Position numbers and translations under genes: made by a program. DNA of 64,000 nucleotides, taken from positions 613,104,755 through 613,168,754 of the forward strand of contig NC_081409.1 of the NCBI RefSeq assembly GCF_030272615.1, in the 5' to 3' direction. The notes below the pieces were generated by a model that had not been told where the DNA came from, did no database searches, and saw only the letters and a program-made list of their open reading frames with translations. Each line of letters opens with the position of its first letter. Position 1 is the first letter of the stretch. Source of the stretch: Cryptomeria japonica. Taxonomy: Eukaryota; Streptophyta; Pinopsida; Cupressales; Cupressaceae. Positions 11,751 through 24,159 of this stretch are shown piece by piece.

Positions 11751-14190
11751 CCTTCATACCACTACTACTACTACTCTATTGTTAATGTATTCTTACAACT
11801 TTGGCTTTGTTCTATTCATATTCATGCATATTTTCACATGTCTAACATTTATTACGCCCTATTATTGCCACTTAAACCCAAATAATTATTCTCTACATGG
11901 ATATTAATATTGTTTACATCCAAAGATGAGCTCATTCCTCCATACCATTACTCATCCTTATCCATGTATTCTCACACATTTTTCCACATGTCTAACATTT
12001 ATCACATGTACATTAGTGTTACTCATATACAAGTTTTCATTCTCTACCTAGACATTAGTGTTTTTATATCATTGACCAATCTCACAAGTTCTAGATTAAT
12101 GTCATACTCAAGAATTGCATGCATTTTCACACATAATACATTGAATATCATTCATATTCGAGGAAGGAACATCCCAAGAATACTTCAATTGGAGCACCTT
12201 AAAAAATATAGTTCTATATCACATCATTCTAAAACATCTACATATCTAAAGATTATCATTGTTAATAATATCAATGTAGTAAAACTAATCTTATCCATAT
12301 ACAATAAATATTTTAAAATAATATCCACAAGGCACAACTTCTTGGATTTATGCTAAAGCAACTCATAAAGTTCTTAATGGAGATCCATAAGAAGGATCTA
12401 AACCTAGGGCTTTAGAACTATACACTAAGAGACCTCTATAAAAGACCTCAAGAATGAAACATGTCAAGTCAATTTGATTAAAATGGAAAACAAGTTAAGT
12501 CATATTTTAATTTGTAAAAGAGTTCAGGCTCTCTAAGTTTGTTTAATGACTACATCATGTCACGTGATCAAAGAAATTAAATAAGAAGAATTCTTATCAA
12601 TGAGTCACACTTACTAAGATCAAGATAAGAGATTGATCGATTGATTGAGGTTCTAGGTATCAAAGCTACACTTATTCATGAGGCAACAAGAATTTGATGA
12701 AGGGAGATGTTATTGGAGATATCTTTTCTATAGGTTAGAATGGATGATCAAGTCTCTATATCAAAAGTGTGACAATATCTTCAATAATTTTTACAAGTTG
12801 ATCAAGTAATTCAAGAAGGATATCAACTAAAGAAGGAGGGAGAGTGTCTTTCTCTCATAGATCCTTAGTGATGGATACAAGTATCTAATAGTACATCAAT
12901 ATATAGGGATGAAATGATAGAAATAGTATGTTTTAATATTCTAAACTTTTAATATTTATTTTATTTTTATGATATGATGTTTACTAACACTAACTAATAT
13001 AGTAGGACAAAAATTTCCTAGATGAATGCCATGAAGTGTATGCAATGTTTAATCATAAATTATTATATGCTCAAAAAAGTTAGTCGTAATTTCTTTACCT
13101 GGATCTTGACTTATGCACACGTTAAAATGCAACCCAACTTGTTTTATCTTGGATTTGGAGAAGTCCCTATCTTAATCTCAATTATATTCTCGATAAGGAA
13201 AACATTGACTTCAAATTATGGGGAAGCTATAAGTGATTCTAAAATATTTTAGTTGAATTACAAAACATCCTTCTGATTTTAGAAATATCCCATAGGATAA
13301 GGTATCGAGGAGCTCTTATGATGGTTATGTGGGATCCCATAATAAGCATGTAGATATTAAAAAAATGAATAATTATTTTTAGCAAAATATCTAGTAAGAG
13401 GTTAAAACTTATTATTAACATAGAGTACGATCATGGAGAGTTTATTTCTACCTATAAAGGGTTTATTTTTCATTGCAAATATGAATTATGAATCTATTAG
13501 TTATGATTGAGGATAAAATGTAGCTAAAGAGGTGGTCATGGAATAAATGGTAATGTACCAACTTCTAAGTGTGAGAGTTTTTAGGTCACTTTAAACTATG
13601 ATTTTTTATATTCTTGATCATTTTCCTTTTGCGAGTTTCTAAGATTCATTTTACCTTATAATCCTTTCCCTTAATTCCCCATTTCTCAAACACCCCATTT
13701 TGTCTTAGCCATAAAAATCTAGTTTTTCCCATGTTAGGATCCCTTTTCATTCATATCCTTCATGTACCAGTTCACTAGTTTCATTTGTTTTAAACCTTCA
13801 AATTTTCCTCCTTAGGAATGCATTTCCTTCATGCCTTGTAACCCTACAACCCCATTTCATTATATTCTACTAGATTATAAAGTTTAATTTCCTTCCTGAC
13901 ACCTAGTCTAAAGGTATTGAAAGCTCTTATCCCCATGGTATTGGATATCTTCAACTCTTGAACTCTACCATAGTATGAGCTTAAATATATATTTTCCTAC
14001 CAACATACCTCAAGGGAATCTAGCACCTCAAAACCCTAAAATCCAGAATCCTTGCTCCTTTTTAATCTTAGGTATGTAAAATTTTGGGTTTTTCTTTTTC
14101 TCGCTACAGTAGAATTAGGCATACCATATCTATAAACCTCAATCCCTATTGGTATTGGTATCCAATTTCCTCCAATCATTTATCTTTATA
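11751..14190. repeat. ~2.5-kb tandem duplication, copy 2
   Basis: It is the second direct copy and abuts copy 1. It shares the CCAAAGATGA, GGAAGGAACATCC and CCTATTGGTATTGGTATCC blocks in the same order. The short open frames inside (such as 11910-12356) are not preserved between copies, so I do not call genes. Confidence 0.7.
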
Positions 14191-14639
14191 TTACATCATG
14201 TACCTCTGATTCCTATTTTCCCCTCCTTACATCAAGCCTATTTAAACCTAAATCTTCACTCCTTCTAGCACATTAGGTATCTTTGAAGCTTGATCCCCAC
14301 TTCTTCCTATATTGGATATATTCAAAGGCTAATCCTTACTCTTTTTATTGGATATCTCTAAAGCCTTGATCCCCAATCCACATCATGCTTCCCTCTTCTA
14401 TACATTTAGGGTTCTCCCTACCATTACCCTAATTATAAAAGCTATTAGTGAGGATCCCAAGTTATCCTATTCACCATTGTCCCACCATTATTCCTTCCTA
14501 GGTACTTAGACCTTTGCATCCTCTCACATCCTGGCATCCTACCAACCCATTCTCTAAATCTCTAGAACCTTGGCTCCTCTTAAAGAGTCACCATTTGGTA
14601 TGTGAATCCTTTGATCCCCAATATTCAACCTTTATATAC
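14191..14639. other. Gene-free spacer
   Basis: C/T-rich sequence with no supported gene, RNA or repeat structure. Confidence 0.4.
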
Positions 14640-14708
14640 GTATACACATATACACATACATATGTATGCATATATCTATATATGTATACATGTATATATG
14701 TAGACATG

Positions 14709-14742
<34 letters not shown>

Positions 14743-15237
14743 TGTATGTATGTATGTATATATGTATGCGTGTGTGTGTATGTATGTATGTATATATATG
14801 TATATGTATGTATATATATATATATATGTATATATTTTTGTATATGTATATGTATACATATACATATACATCTACATAAACATAAATATATATGTATATA
14901 TACATATAAGTATATATATACATATATATATATGTATATATGCATATATATATACATATATATATATGTATATATGCATATATATATACATATATATACA
15001 TATATATGCATATATACATATATATGCATATATACATATATATGCATATATACATATATATGTATATATGCATATATACTTATATGCATATATATGTATA
15101 TATACATATATATACATATATATGTATATATGCATATATATGTATATATATACTTATATGTATATATACATATATATACATATACATATACATATACATA
15201 TATATGTATATGTGTATATACTTTTATATATGTATAT

Positions 15238-15268
<31 letters not shown>

Positions 15269-15362
15269 TACACACACACACACATATGTATGTATGTATA
15301 TGTATACATAAACACACACACACACACATATATATACACATGTACATACATACATACATACA

Positions 15363-15434
<72 letters not shown>

Positions 15435-15451
15435 TATGTATATATATGTAC

Positions 15452-15527
<76 letters not shown>

Positions 15528-15560
15528 ATGTATATATATCTATAGATATATGTATATATC

Positions 15561-15628
<68 letters not shown>

Positions 15629-15795
15629 TAAATATATACATATATAAATATATACATATATATGTATATATGTATATATGTATAATATATACATATATAT
15701 ATACTCTATAGAGTTATTTGATGCATTCACAATTCACCAGGTATATATACATACATATATATATATGTATATGTATATGTATATGTATATATATG

Positions 15796-15876
<81 letters not shown>
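14640..15876. repeat. 1.2-kb compound microsatellite block
   Basis: Successive tracts include (TATG)n around 14700-14760, mixed TATA/TACA/TGCA around 14780-15240, (TACA)n 15342-15391 and (TA)n about 15390-15429. These are followed by (TG)n 15458-15525, (ATACAT)n about 15562-15625 and (CA)n 15796-15874. Long open frames here (up to 329 codons) encode only Tyr/Ile/Met/Cys/Val/His/Thr repeats on both strands. They are artefacts of the repeat. Confidence 0.95.
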
Positions 15877-15880
<4 letters not shown>

Positions 15881-15979
15881 CTTTGGTCATCTTATCAACA
15901 AACCCTAACCCTAGGAAATGGGGAAGTTGCAAAGCGAGGGCGGGGATCTGTGTTTTTCGTACAAGGATGAAGATGAGGG

Positions 15980-16580
15980 TTGTGAGGAAGATGTAGATAA
16001 ATTATCAATGCCTGCAGGAAGTAGAGATTGATATAGAACTTATGCAAAATCAAGCCATTATTTGAAGGATTATTGGTAAGAGAAGAACTAGGGCAGCCAT
16101 AAAATTGTGGATCGAGGGCAATTGGAAAATGGATTGTATTGTTAAATTCATGCCTAAGAACTTCTTTACGATGGTTTTCAAATTGGAAGATAATAGAGCT
16201 AAAGTGCTTCAAGGAGGTTTGTGGATGGTGGGAGGCTGTCCTCTGTATATCCAACGATGGTCATCGAATTTTAACCCTCTGATTTGCTCACCATGTGAGC
16301 CATCGATTTGGGTTAAATTATTTGACTTGCCTATTGAATATTGGAATGAAGAATGTTTAGATAAAATAGGGAGATCTCTAGGCACATTAATGGAAGTAGA
16401 TGAAGACATATCAGATGAAGACTTGTATGTGTATGCAAGAATGAAAAATAGTGGTTGTAAGGAAAGTGCTGAGGAGGGTAGGTTTTCTCGTCAATGATCG
16501 ATATTGGATGCAAGATTTGGAGGTAGAGGAGAAAAATCCTTTTAGTTTCATAAGGCAACATAGGGACCATTAGCAAAATG
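15980..16580 (+). pseudogene. LINE ORF1 remnant with DUF4283-like domain
   Basis: The longest open part is 16105-16497. The translation carries hallmarks of the gag-like DUF4283 domain of plant L1-type LINEs: FTMVFKLEDNRAKVLQGG, then WSSNFNPL, WVKLFDLPIEYW and IGRSLGTLMEVDED. Similarity continues past the frame's end after a shift (WMQDLEVEEKNPFSF, about 16506-16550). ORF1 proteins of this type bind element RNA. The upstream frame contains stops and the start is not identifiable. The endonuclease of ORF2 lies 0.6 kb downstream on the same strand, as expected for one LINE. The family call is knowledge-based and decay is seen directly. Confidence 0.7.
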
Positions 16581-17168
16581 ATTTTAAGTCTAAGGTTCAG
16601 AACAATACAAGATGGATGCCAAAAAGAAAATCCGGGCAGAACATGCCTGAAACAGGACAAACAATTAATTCATTGTTGAAGTTATAAATGGTAGGGAAGG
16701 GGATAATCAAAGTTCTCCCAAGTGCAATTCTCCTAAGATGGATTTGTGTGGAGGGAGAGTAGATATTCCCGATCAGAAGGGAAATGAAAGTAGCATGAGA
16801 AACGAGGATAAAGTGGTTACAGATGGGTTGAATATGAGAGAAACATAGGCTCTTCCCTCATTTCCAAAGGAAGGGGCTACTAGGACATGTGATTTGGTTG
16901 GGGAAAAGAAAGGGTTTGATTCAAAATATTATAATTCAGAAGGTACATGACTTTCAGAAGAAGTAGGGACAAGGGAGAACATGTTAGACATTATCTACAT
17001 AAGATGCCTAAGCCAGTCTACGGCTATTTAGATTGTCATTTTAAAGAAAAGGAGGGGTAGGAAGACCAACAAGCAGAAAAGAGAGGATGAGGCATTGGAG
17101 AAAGGGTTGTTGAGTATTTCATATTTTCTTAAGATATCCAAGGGAGTCAAGAACTTCCTTGGAGGAAG
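16581..17168 (+). other. LINE ORF1-ORF2 interval, decayed
   Basis: A-rich sequence between the DUF4283-like remnant and the endonuclease start, broken by stops in all frames. It probably encoded the basic ORF1 C-terminus. No zinc knuckle is recognisable. Confidence 0.4.
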
Positions 17169-18180
17169 ATGAGGGTCTTGTCTTGGAATGTCAGGGGCCT
17201 CTCGACCCTTGACAAGAGGAGACTGGTTAAATGGTGTTTGTGTAAGGAGTTTCCGGAGATTATTCTTTTACAAGAAACACAGCTTAGCCAGGAGAATGAG
17301 ATAGGTTTTGTTAAGTATTGTAGAGTGTGGAGGGGGTCTTTCAGGAGGCTAGTGGGCAATTTGGAGGGCTCAGAATACTATGGAACCCAAACTCAATTCA
17401 ATTCATTGCCAAAGAGCAGGGCTATTTTTGGATAGAAGGAGAAGGCAGGAACATCTCGTCCAATATTTCTTTCTTGTTAATCAATGTTTATGGGCCCACC
17501 AAATCAGAGAAGAAGGCTAAATTTTGGGAGACTTTGGTGAATGTATTGAGGGGTTCAAATTATTAGGAGATTATAGTTGGAGGGGACTTCAACGCTATCT
17601 TAAACTTAAAGGAGAAGGTTGGTGGTTTGTTTAGAAGTAACAAAGCTATGTCAGATTTTGGTTAGTTTGTTCATGTCTCGAAGTTGTGTGATATTGAGCC
17701 TAGTAATGGGAGATTTACTTGGACCAATAAGAGGGTAGGGTTCACCAATATTTCTGAGAGATTTGATCGGTTCCTCATCTCCAAAGAATGGGTGGAGAGT
17801 GAAGTCTCATTTTTCTCTTTGATCCTACCATATTTGGCTTTAGATCACTTGCCAATTATGCTTAAGATAGAGTTCTTTGAGCGGAGATCAAAAGGATATT
17901 TCAAGTTTTAGTCTATGTGGTGGCAGGATGCTTCTTTGTTGACTAGTTTGGAGTGTTGGTGGAAGGAGAGCAATAAGTTCAATGGTACTTCAAGTTTTCG
18001 GTTCCAATGCAGATTGAGTTTCATGAAATAGAAATTGAAAGAGTGGAATGCTTGCAATTTCAAAAATATATTTTTGGAGAAGGCTCAGGTTGAGGAATAA
18101 TTGGAAAGGCTTAATGAAAGAATTATTTCCCTAGGGATGGGGGAATATGAATACAAAGCTGAACTTACTCTTAAGGTAGA
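17169..18180 (+). pseudogene. LINE ORF2, endonuclease part, cut by the CACTA element
   Basis: The start at 17169 gives MRVLSWNVRGL, the classic N-terminus of the APE-type endonuclease of plant LINEs. It nicks target DNA for target-primed reverse transcription. Further motifs are IILLQETQL (catalytic Glu), NVYGPT, GGDFNAIL (Asp/Asn), FTWTNKR and LDHLPI. A frameshift lies in the G-rich stretch near 17330-17345, and the frame then continues from 17327 with several stops. At 18143-18180 the frame reads EYEYKAELTLKV and is broken exactly where CACTA starts. It resumes at 58069 in the same frame. The reverse transcriptase domain itself is not present in recognisable form. Confidence 0.8.
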
Positions 18181-18740
18181 CACTAGTACAAAAACAACAA
18201 TATATGACTAAAAAAACTACCAAAAATTATAGATAAATGACTAAATTTGATCACATGACCACTGGTAGTTTATTGCCAGTCATAAATCAATTTGGTCATG
18301 TGACTACTAGTTGTTTTGATTGATCAATTTGGTCATCGATTTGGTCATTGATTTGGTCATTGATTTGGTCATCGATTTGGTCATCGATTTAGTCATATAT
18401 TTAGTCACTAATTTAGTCATATATTCAGTCATATATTTAATCATTAATTTAGTCATTGATTGTTGTTATCTGAACATTTATTTAGTCATGATAGTCACTA
18501 ATTTAGTCATATATTTAATCATTAATTTAGTCATTGATTGTTGTTCTCTGGTCATTTATTTAGTCATATTAGTGATTTATTTAGTCATTAATTTAGTTAT
18601 ATATTGAGTCATTAATTTAATCATTGATTATTGTTAAATGGTCATTTATTTAGTCATCATAGTCATTATTTTAGTCATATATTTAGTCTTTATTTTAGTC
18701 ATATATTTACATCCATTGGTAGTATATTCAATCATTTTTA
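18181..18740. repeat. CACTA left terminus and subterminal repeat array
   Basis: After the terminal repeat, tandem units of about 12-17 bp with core TTTRGTCAT (GATTTGGTCAT, ATTTAGTCAT) occupy about 18320-18710. In En/Spm elements such subterminal repeats bind the element-encoded TNPA-type protein; binding here is inferred. A 95-codon open frame over it is only the repeat translated. Confidence 0.85.
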
Positions 18741-19133
18741 TTTATTGGTAGTATATTTAATCATTTTATAATGCAAAAATAATATAACACTAAACTCGAA
18801 CTAGATCATAAAAGCAAGTAAACATATTACATATACGAACAAGCTACATGTTAGAATTAAAAGATTGATTGACATCATGACAAACAAGGTAATCTACAAT
18901 AAAAAAATATAATGCAAATAGGTATATATAAATCAAGTTATAAGATGTTAAATCTGTCTAAGGATTTATATGTAAATATAATAAAAAATGTCAAAGTTGT
19001 CTAAGAGTTTCCAACTCATTCAAAATATTCAAAGAGTTTCCAACTCTTTCAAAATATTCAAAGTACTACATAAAACAATAAGAAACATGATAAACATATT
19101 CAACTATATCATTTTCTGCAAATATTTTAAAGG
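18741..19133. other. CACTA 3' non-coding region
   Basis: AT-rich sequence between the last exon of the minus-strand gene and the subterminal repeats. It contains a short duplicated phrase (TCAAAATATTCAAAG, near 19019 and 19049). No gene. Confidence 0.45.
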
Positions 19134-19373
19134 TCACCTCGCGAAGGTTCCCTCTTTCTCTTTTAGACGGACGACTCCATCTATTTTGTCTTCATAAGGA
19201 AGAGGTTTGTTACTTGTGACCGTTAAAATGTTCACATTTGCATCGCCTGTTCCTTTTAAGTTTACTCCATGTATAATAGATAGGGAGTGAATCCTTCCAA
19301 TGCCAACAACAACACTATCAAATGGATCCAACAGCCTAACTTTATCACCTTCATTGAATTTATCAGTGCGTTT
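19134..19373 (-). pseudogene. Last exon of CACTA gene 2
   Basis: On the minus strand a polypyrimidine tract and AG (19374-19375) precede an open exon. It encodes KFNEGDKVRLLDPFDSVVVG, then IGRIHS, and ends VVRLKEKEGTFAR with TGA at 19134-19136. A small domain with 'D..VVGIGRI' and a following polar strand is typical of the C-terminal part of plant CACTA second-gene products (DUF8039-like). That assignment is from memory of the family and is tentative. The exon faces the left terminus, as the 3' end of a minus-strand gene should. About 7.6 kb separates it from the next recognised exon (26976-27107), most of it inserted LTR-type DNA, so it behaves as a giant intron. Confidence 0.5.
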
Positions 19374-19849
19374 CTACAAAAAGAAAAAATAACATGTTAT
19401 ATTAATACATATGTAATGATTACCCTCATTTGCATAATAAAACAACCATTACTTTAATAGTACGTGTGTTAAAATAACTACAAAAAGAAAATTTCAAAGA
19501 AATTGTAATGATTCTATAGCTGAAAAAAAAGACATCTAGCAAACCAAAGTTATGAATTCATTGTAATAGTCATACAGTTATAAGAAATACTGCAATGTCA
19601 GTAAAAGTAGTTTTCTGCACACATTTTCTTATATTATTTTGCATAATAGCCTGATTACAAACATTATTTTGTGTCATAGACTTAGTGCTAGGTTCTGAAA
19701 CCAATTGGGTTGGATGGAGGCGTGAATCCACTTCATTTTGGCTTTTGAATCACCTGATTTCATTAAGTATTGGCTGAGATATTCACATTTTAGTGGAAGG
19801 TTGTCAAAGCCCTCATTAGGGTAACTTGAGAGGCATTAAAGTGTAACCA

Positions 19850-20750
19850 GAAAAGCCTTTCGGTGAAAGAGCGATGTCGAGGAAATAAAAAAGGCACCTA
19901 GTGACACTAAAGTTTCATCGAAAACCCAACATCGATGAAAATAACAATGATCTTGTAGAAGCAAACTTTTTCGATTAAAGGATGATGTCGGAAGAATCAG
20001 ATGAACTCTTGGCGAAGGCAAAGTTTCATCAAAATATGTATTGCGATGGAATCATTCCAAATTTCAGTGAAAGGAACTTGTTGATAAAACAAGGATTTTG
20101 ATGAATGGGATAAACAACTTATCGAAGCAGCATGTTCCATCGAAACAAAAAGAAAGTGAGACAAGCACATCAACTTGACCCTCAAAGTATCTATCGAAAG
20201 ACCGAGTTCCATCGAAGTATCCAGTTCAATGAAAATGGGCATGGTCTCATAGAGATGGTCTCATCAATGAAAAGGATATGTCAGTGAAATCCCAAAAGCA
20301 TCTGCCAAAGCACGAGACTCATCGAAGTGGATATGAAGTGGGGCCCTCTAGCCGGAGTCACATATCGATGAAATGGAATGAGATCTCATTGAAGTAAAAG
20401 GGGTTTCGATGAAAACAAGCTATCGAGTAAAGCATTAGAGTGCATGGAAAAACAAGACCTTTCATCGAAAATCCAATATCGATGAATTCAATGGATAACT
20501 CATTGAAATATGGTTGTCGATAGAAAATGCATATCGATAAAAGGTGAAAACACTTGAGTGAAGAGAGAGTTTCATCAAAACAAAATAAATACTGTTGGGT
20601 CTATACTGAACATGGGCATAGATGAAACTAGGGCATCAAAGAACATGAAAAGAAAGTCATCAAAGGGGTATGTTTCATCAAAATAAGATTTGCCTTCGGG
20701 AAATGTGGTACGTTCATGCATCGAAAGGTAGAAATCAGCAAAAAAGCACA
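19850..20750 (+). repeat. Degenerate ATCGAAA/TCGATGAAA array
   Basis: The words CATCGAAA, ATCGATGAAA, TATCGAAAG and TTTCATCGAAA recur more than twenty times, roughly every 25-40 bp. Many CpGs appear decayed (CATCAAAA). The array ends about 250 bp upstream of the ATG at 21002. Confidence 0.7.
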
Positions 20751-21001
20751 ATCAATCTGCTGGGAAATATTACACGAATCCAAACGAATCACATCATCAT
20801 AAATTCAAAACACATTTCTTAATGTCTGTTGCAGTATCAGAAGTAATCAAACTACTTAGATACTAGAATTGTTTAGGTGGATAAATTCATCAAGGAAAGA
20901 AGGAATTGGTGCAGTAGGGGTCACAAAATTCTTCACGGAAAGAAGTAAAAACTATAAGTGCTTCTCAAAATTTCTTGTCTTCTTTTGAATAGAACATAAA
21001 G

Positions 21002-24000
21002 ATGGAATCTTTGTCGTCTAGGAAAGCTAAAACAAAGAAGAACAAAGAGCCTCACCCTCTTGAAACCAAAGAAGAAAATCCAAAACAATGGAAAAAGAAA
21101 GGTCGACCCTTAGACCAGGACCTAATAGACCAATTCCCTCTCTAAAGTCATCAGTCTAGAAATATTAAGAATGATGATGAGGGATTGGAAGATAGATTTG
21201 AAAACATAGGGGACATTTGGATAGAGGTTTGAGGGCATGAATTTTTCATTTTTAGCTATGCTAGAAGGTTTGCAGTAGAACCAGTGTGCAATATTTGGAA
21301 GCTGAATCTAGGGAGACTTGTCATTCCCAATGTCTTTGTGAATGTAGAGCTGATAACAACATTGGTAGACAGATATGACCCACAAATGTAAACCATATGT
21401 GACTATAAAGGGAATTGCCTGTTGCTGATTAGTAAAGAGTATATTGAGCAATTTTTTGGTCTGGAATGGAGGCATGAGGATGAAGTTGACGCTAAAAAGT
21501 TGGTGGATGAGTATTTAAACATGGAGAGGACATATAAACGATGGAGACTCCCACCACATAGACTGAAGATCGGAGGAGCTGTGACTTTGTTTGCAGATAC
21601 TGACAAAGCCCCATTTATGTTAACTTGTTTTCTCCCTAATTTAAGTTCACCTATTATTGTACTGCACAAGTGTTGGGCATGGAAGGCTCCCAATTAATGG
21701 ACATTGTTGCTATGGTGATTTGTGCCGACATCCAATCAAATAACCCAAGGACCTTTGATTATGCTTCTTACTTAGCTCGTGCCATCAACCATGGGTTAGA
21801 AAAATTAAAGGGAGATAGGGTTAATGTGAGTTTCAAATAATACTCTCACCTTGTGCATATGTTGCTATACGTTGGTCAAGATATAGGGCTGTGGACTCAA
21901 GGTCTATCCATTAGGGAGTATGATAGAGCAAGAATCCAAAAGCTAGTGCAATTATGGTTATCAACCTAGGACCAAAGATACGTTAACAACCAGTACATGC
22001 ACTTTGACGTACATTTTGTGAAATCGTTATACAAATTGCTTGGACATCCATGTGATTTTTCACTTTCCCCTCAGGTTAAGAAATTCCTTCGACCTAAAGA
22101 TTTTGATGAAGAAAGCCACATTACCCATAACTGGGGGGATTGGTACTGTTTCTTGGATTACACACAGATTAGGGTGTATGGGTTCGAGGGAGAACTTTAC
22201 TTATTGCCTGTGACTATCCCAGATAGAATTGCTTATTTGGAAATCATTAGGCAATTGTCTATAGCCAGTGCCAAAAATCTTACAGATCATGGGAAGCAGT
22301 TAATTGTGCCTAGCTTTTCGTATTCTGATTTTCTTGTTAAGAGATCAAAAAGTTATGGTTTACTGTAAAATAAGTTAGAATATGTCCACCTTGTGAAAGA
22401 AGACCCCAGGCCCAACTTTGATCTAGAAGGATATATGTGAGGGGCTACAATGTCATAGAGATTGAAATCCATAGAACATGTGCCATTAATGATTGATGAC
22501 TTCATCAGGAATGTGGAAAGGGAGGAAGCAATCAAGAAGAGGTTGACACATGATAAGTTAGCTAAAGAATATGAATGGAAATTGAGGAGGGGCAAGATCA
22601 ATGAAGAAATCCTGGAAGCAATTGACGACCTCATGGACAAAGCGAACAAACTAATGTCTCATGAATTGGAGATTCTAGATAATGTAGTGCCATTGTATGT
22701 CTTTAGAGAAAGGATTAAAGATCCTAGGGAGACTACTCCCATTGCTCACTTATCCCCTGAATCCACTGTTGAATTTTTTAACATAGAAGAAGATGTGCCA
22801 CCCGCTAGGTTTGGATTTGATCACCACATGGATCTAACAATAGGACAACCCTACGAGATGGAAATTGATGATGTCAGAATCCTCGAGCATGAGGAATTTG
22901 TTTCAGATCAGGATTTTGTTAACACTCCTGAGTTTGAAACCTTCTTATATCAATACAAAGGTAGGATGACTAGGCAACAGATGGGAAACATGATAGAGGA
23001 AGACACTCTACGAATGCTGCAGGAGGAAATCAATGATGAGAAAAGAGAAATGACCCCTAAAAGAGGAAGACAGCTCCTCAAGGACACTGGTGTGATAATT
23101 TACCCTGGGTGGGAAATGAAAGTTGCTATTATGTTTGATAGCTTTAGGATAAAGCAACACAATGAAAAATAATTGTTATGAAAGGAGGTTGATAGGATCT
23201 TTATAGGTTCAGGGTACCTAGAGTAGAAGGCCTTGTTGCTATGGGCTCTATATCCAAGAGACAAGAGACCCCTCCTGGTAGACATAGATGAAGCATTTGG
23301 CCACCTTATGATCCATCAAGTTGGAAAAATAGACCCTAGGATCACTGCCCAATTAAACCTCGATGTTACGAAGATAAAAAAAGAACAAGTTGAGTTCTTG
23401 GTGAGGGAAAACCAAACTATCAAAGGCCTTTATGAGAAAGCACAACTAGAGAAACAATATTGGTAGGATAAGGCATTATAGTTGGAATCGGCCCCAAGGA
23501 TTACAGAGGTTGGAATTGCTAATTCTGAAACTAATAAAGATATACTTGAAAAAATCCATGATGCTTCATATTGGAGGTATAAGAGCGAGAAGGGGAATAG
23601 ATTGCTCAAAGCTACATAGGCTTGCACTGTCAAGCTTTCTGATGACATAGTTGATGCTTGTTTTAAGGTTATGCTAAAGTATTCCGAAGACTTCTGGAAG
23701 ATGCACACTGGTACCATCAAAGCATACACAGAGCATATGAGGTTGCACAAATGGATCCAAGAGATCATGACCACTCACGACTCTATGACTCCAGAGGATT
23801 AGAATGAAGTAGATACCCTGCTGAAGGCACACAATGAATTCGGGTACAAGTTGAAAAATGCCATCCAATTCCCGGAGAATGAATAATCGATCCAATTTCC
23901 AGCCATGTTCCATGATGGAGAACTCATGTCGTTGGGAGATTGGCAACTTCAATTGACATGTTTCATGAGCACAACTAGAGGACTAGTCAATGAGGATGGA

Positions 24001-24159
24001 GATCTATCTCCATATGTGATTCGAATGATAGAGAGATCATATACCATGGAGAACGCAATGAAGAAATGGACCTCAGACTTCCAATGTTACCAAGATGATG
24101 ATTATATCAATCATATTGGCATACTTAATTTGTTTATGTCTAAGTTTAACAAACTATAG
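21002..24159 (+). pseudogene. Diverged relative of the LTR-encoded protein, decayed
   Basis: The function is unknown. The frame begins MESLSSRKAKTKKNK (basic N-terminus). It matches the LTR protein of the gypsy-type element in order: NIWKLNLGRLVIPNVF (LTR: SIWELDVGKLIVPGVF), YDP, FDYASYL...HGL (LTR: YDYASYV...HEGL), HNWGDWY (LTR: HNWGDMY), RVYGFEGELYLLP (LTR: KVYGLRGTPFLLP). A one-base shift lies near 21680, because 21002-21697 and 21997-24159 are in different frames. Several in-frame TAG/TGA/TAA stops are present. The C-terminal part (about 22460-24159) is rich in Glu and Lys and looks helical. Length is close to the 1,206 codons of the LTR copy. It lies on the opposite strand to both CACTA genes. 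Homology by motif order is convincing, and overall identity looks low (perhaps a third). Confidence 0.65.

Noticed and set aside
14514-15908. Very long open frames (up to 329 codons) on both strands
   Set aside because: They are translations of TATG/TACA/TG/CA microsatellites with Tyr-Ile-Met-Cys-Val periodicity and occur on both strands at once.
15899-15914. Interstitial telomere-like CCCTAACCCTAGG
   Set aside because: Only two imperfect units, not the plant CCCTAAA repeat.
18320-18607. 95-codon frame of repeated 'LVIDLVIDLVI'
   Set aside because: It is the CACTA subterminal repeat translated.
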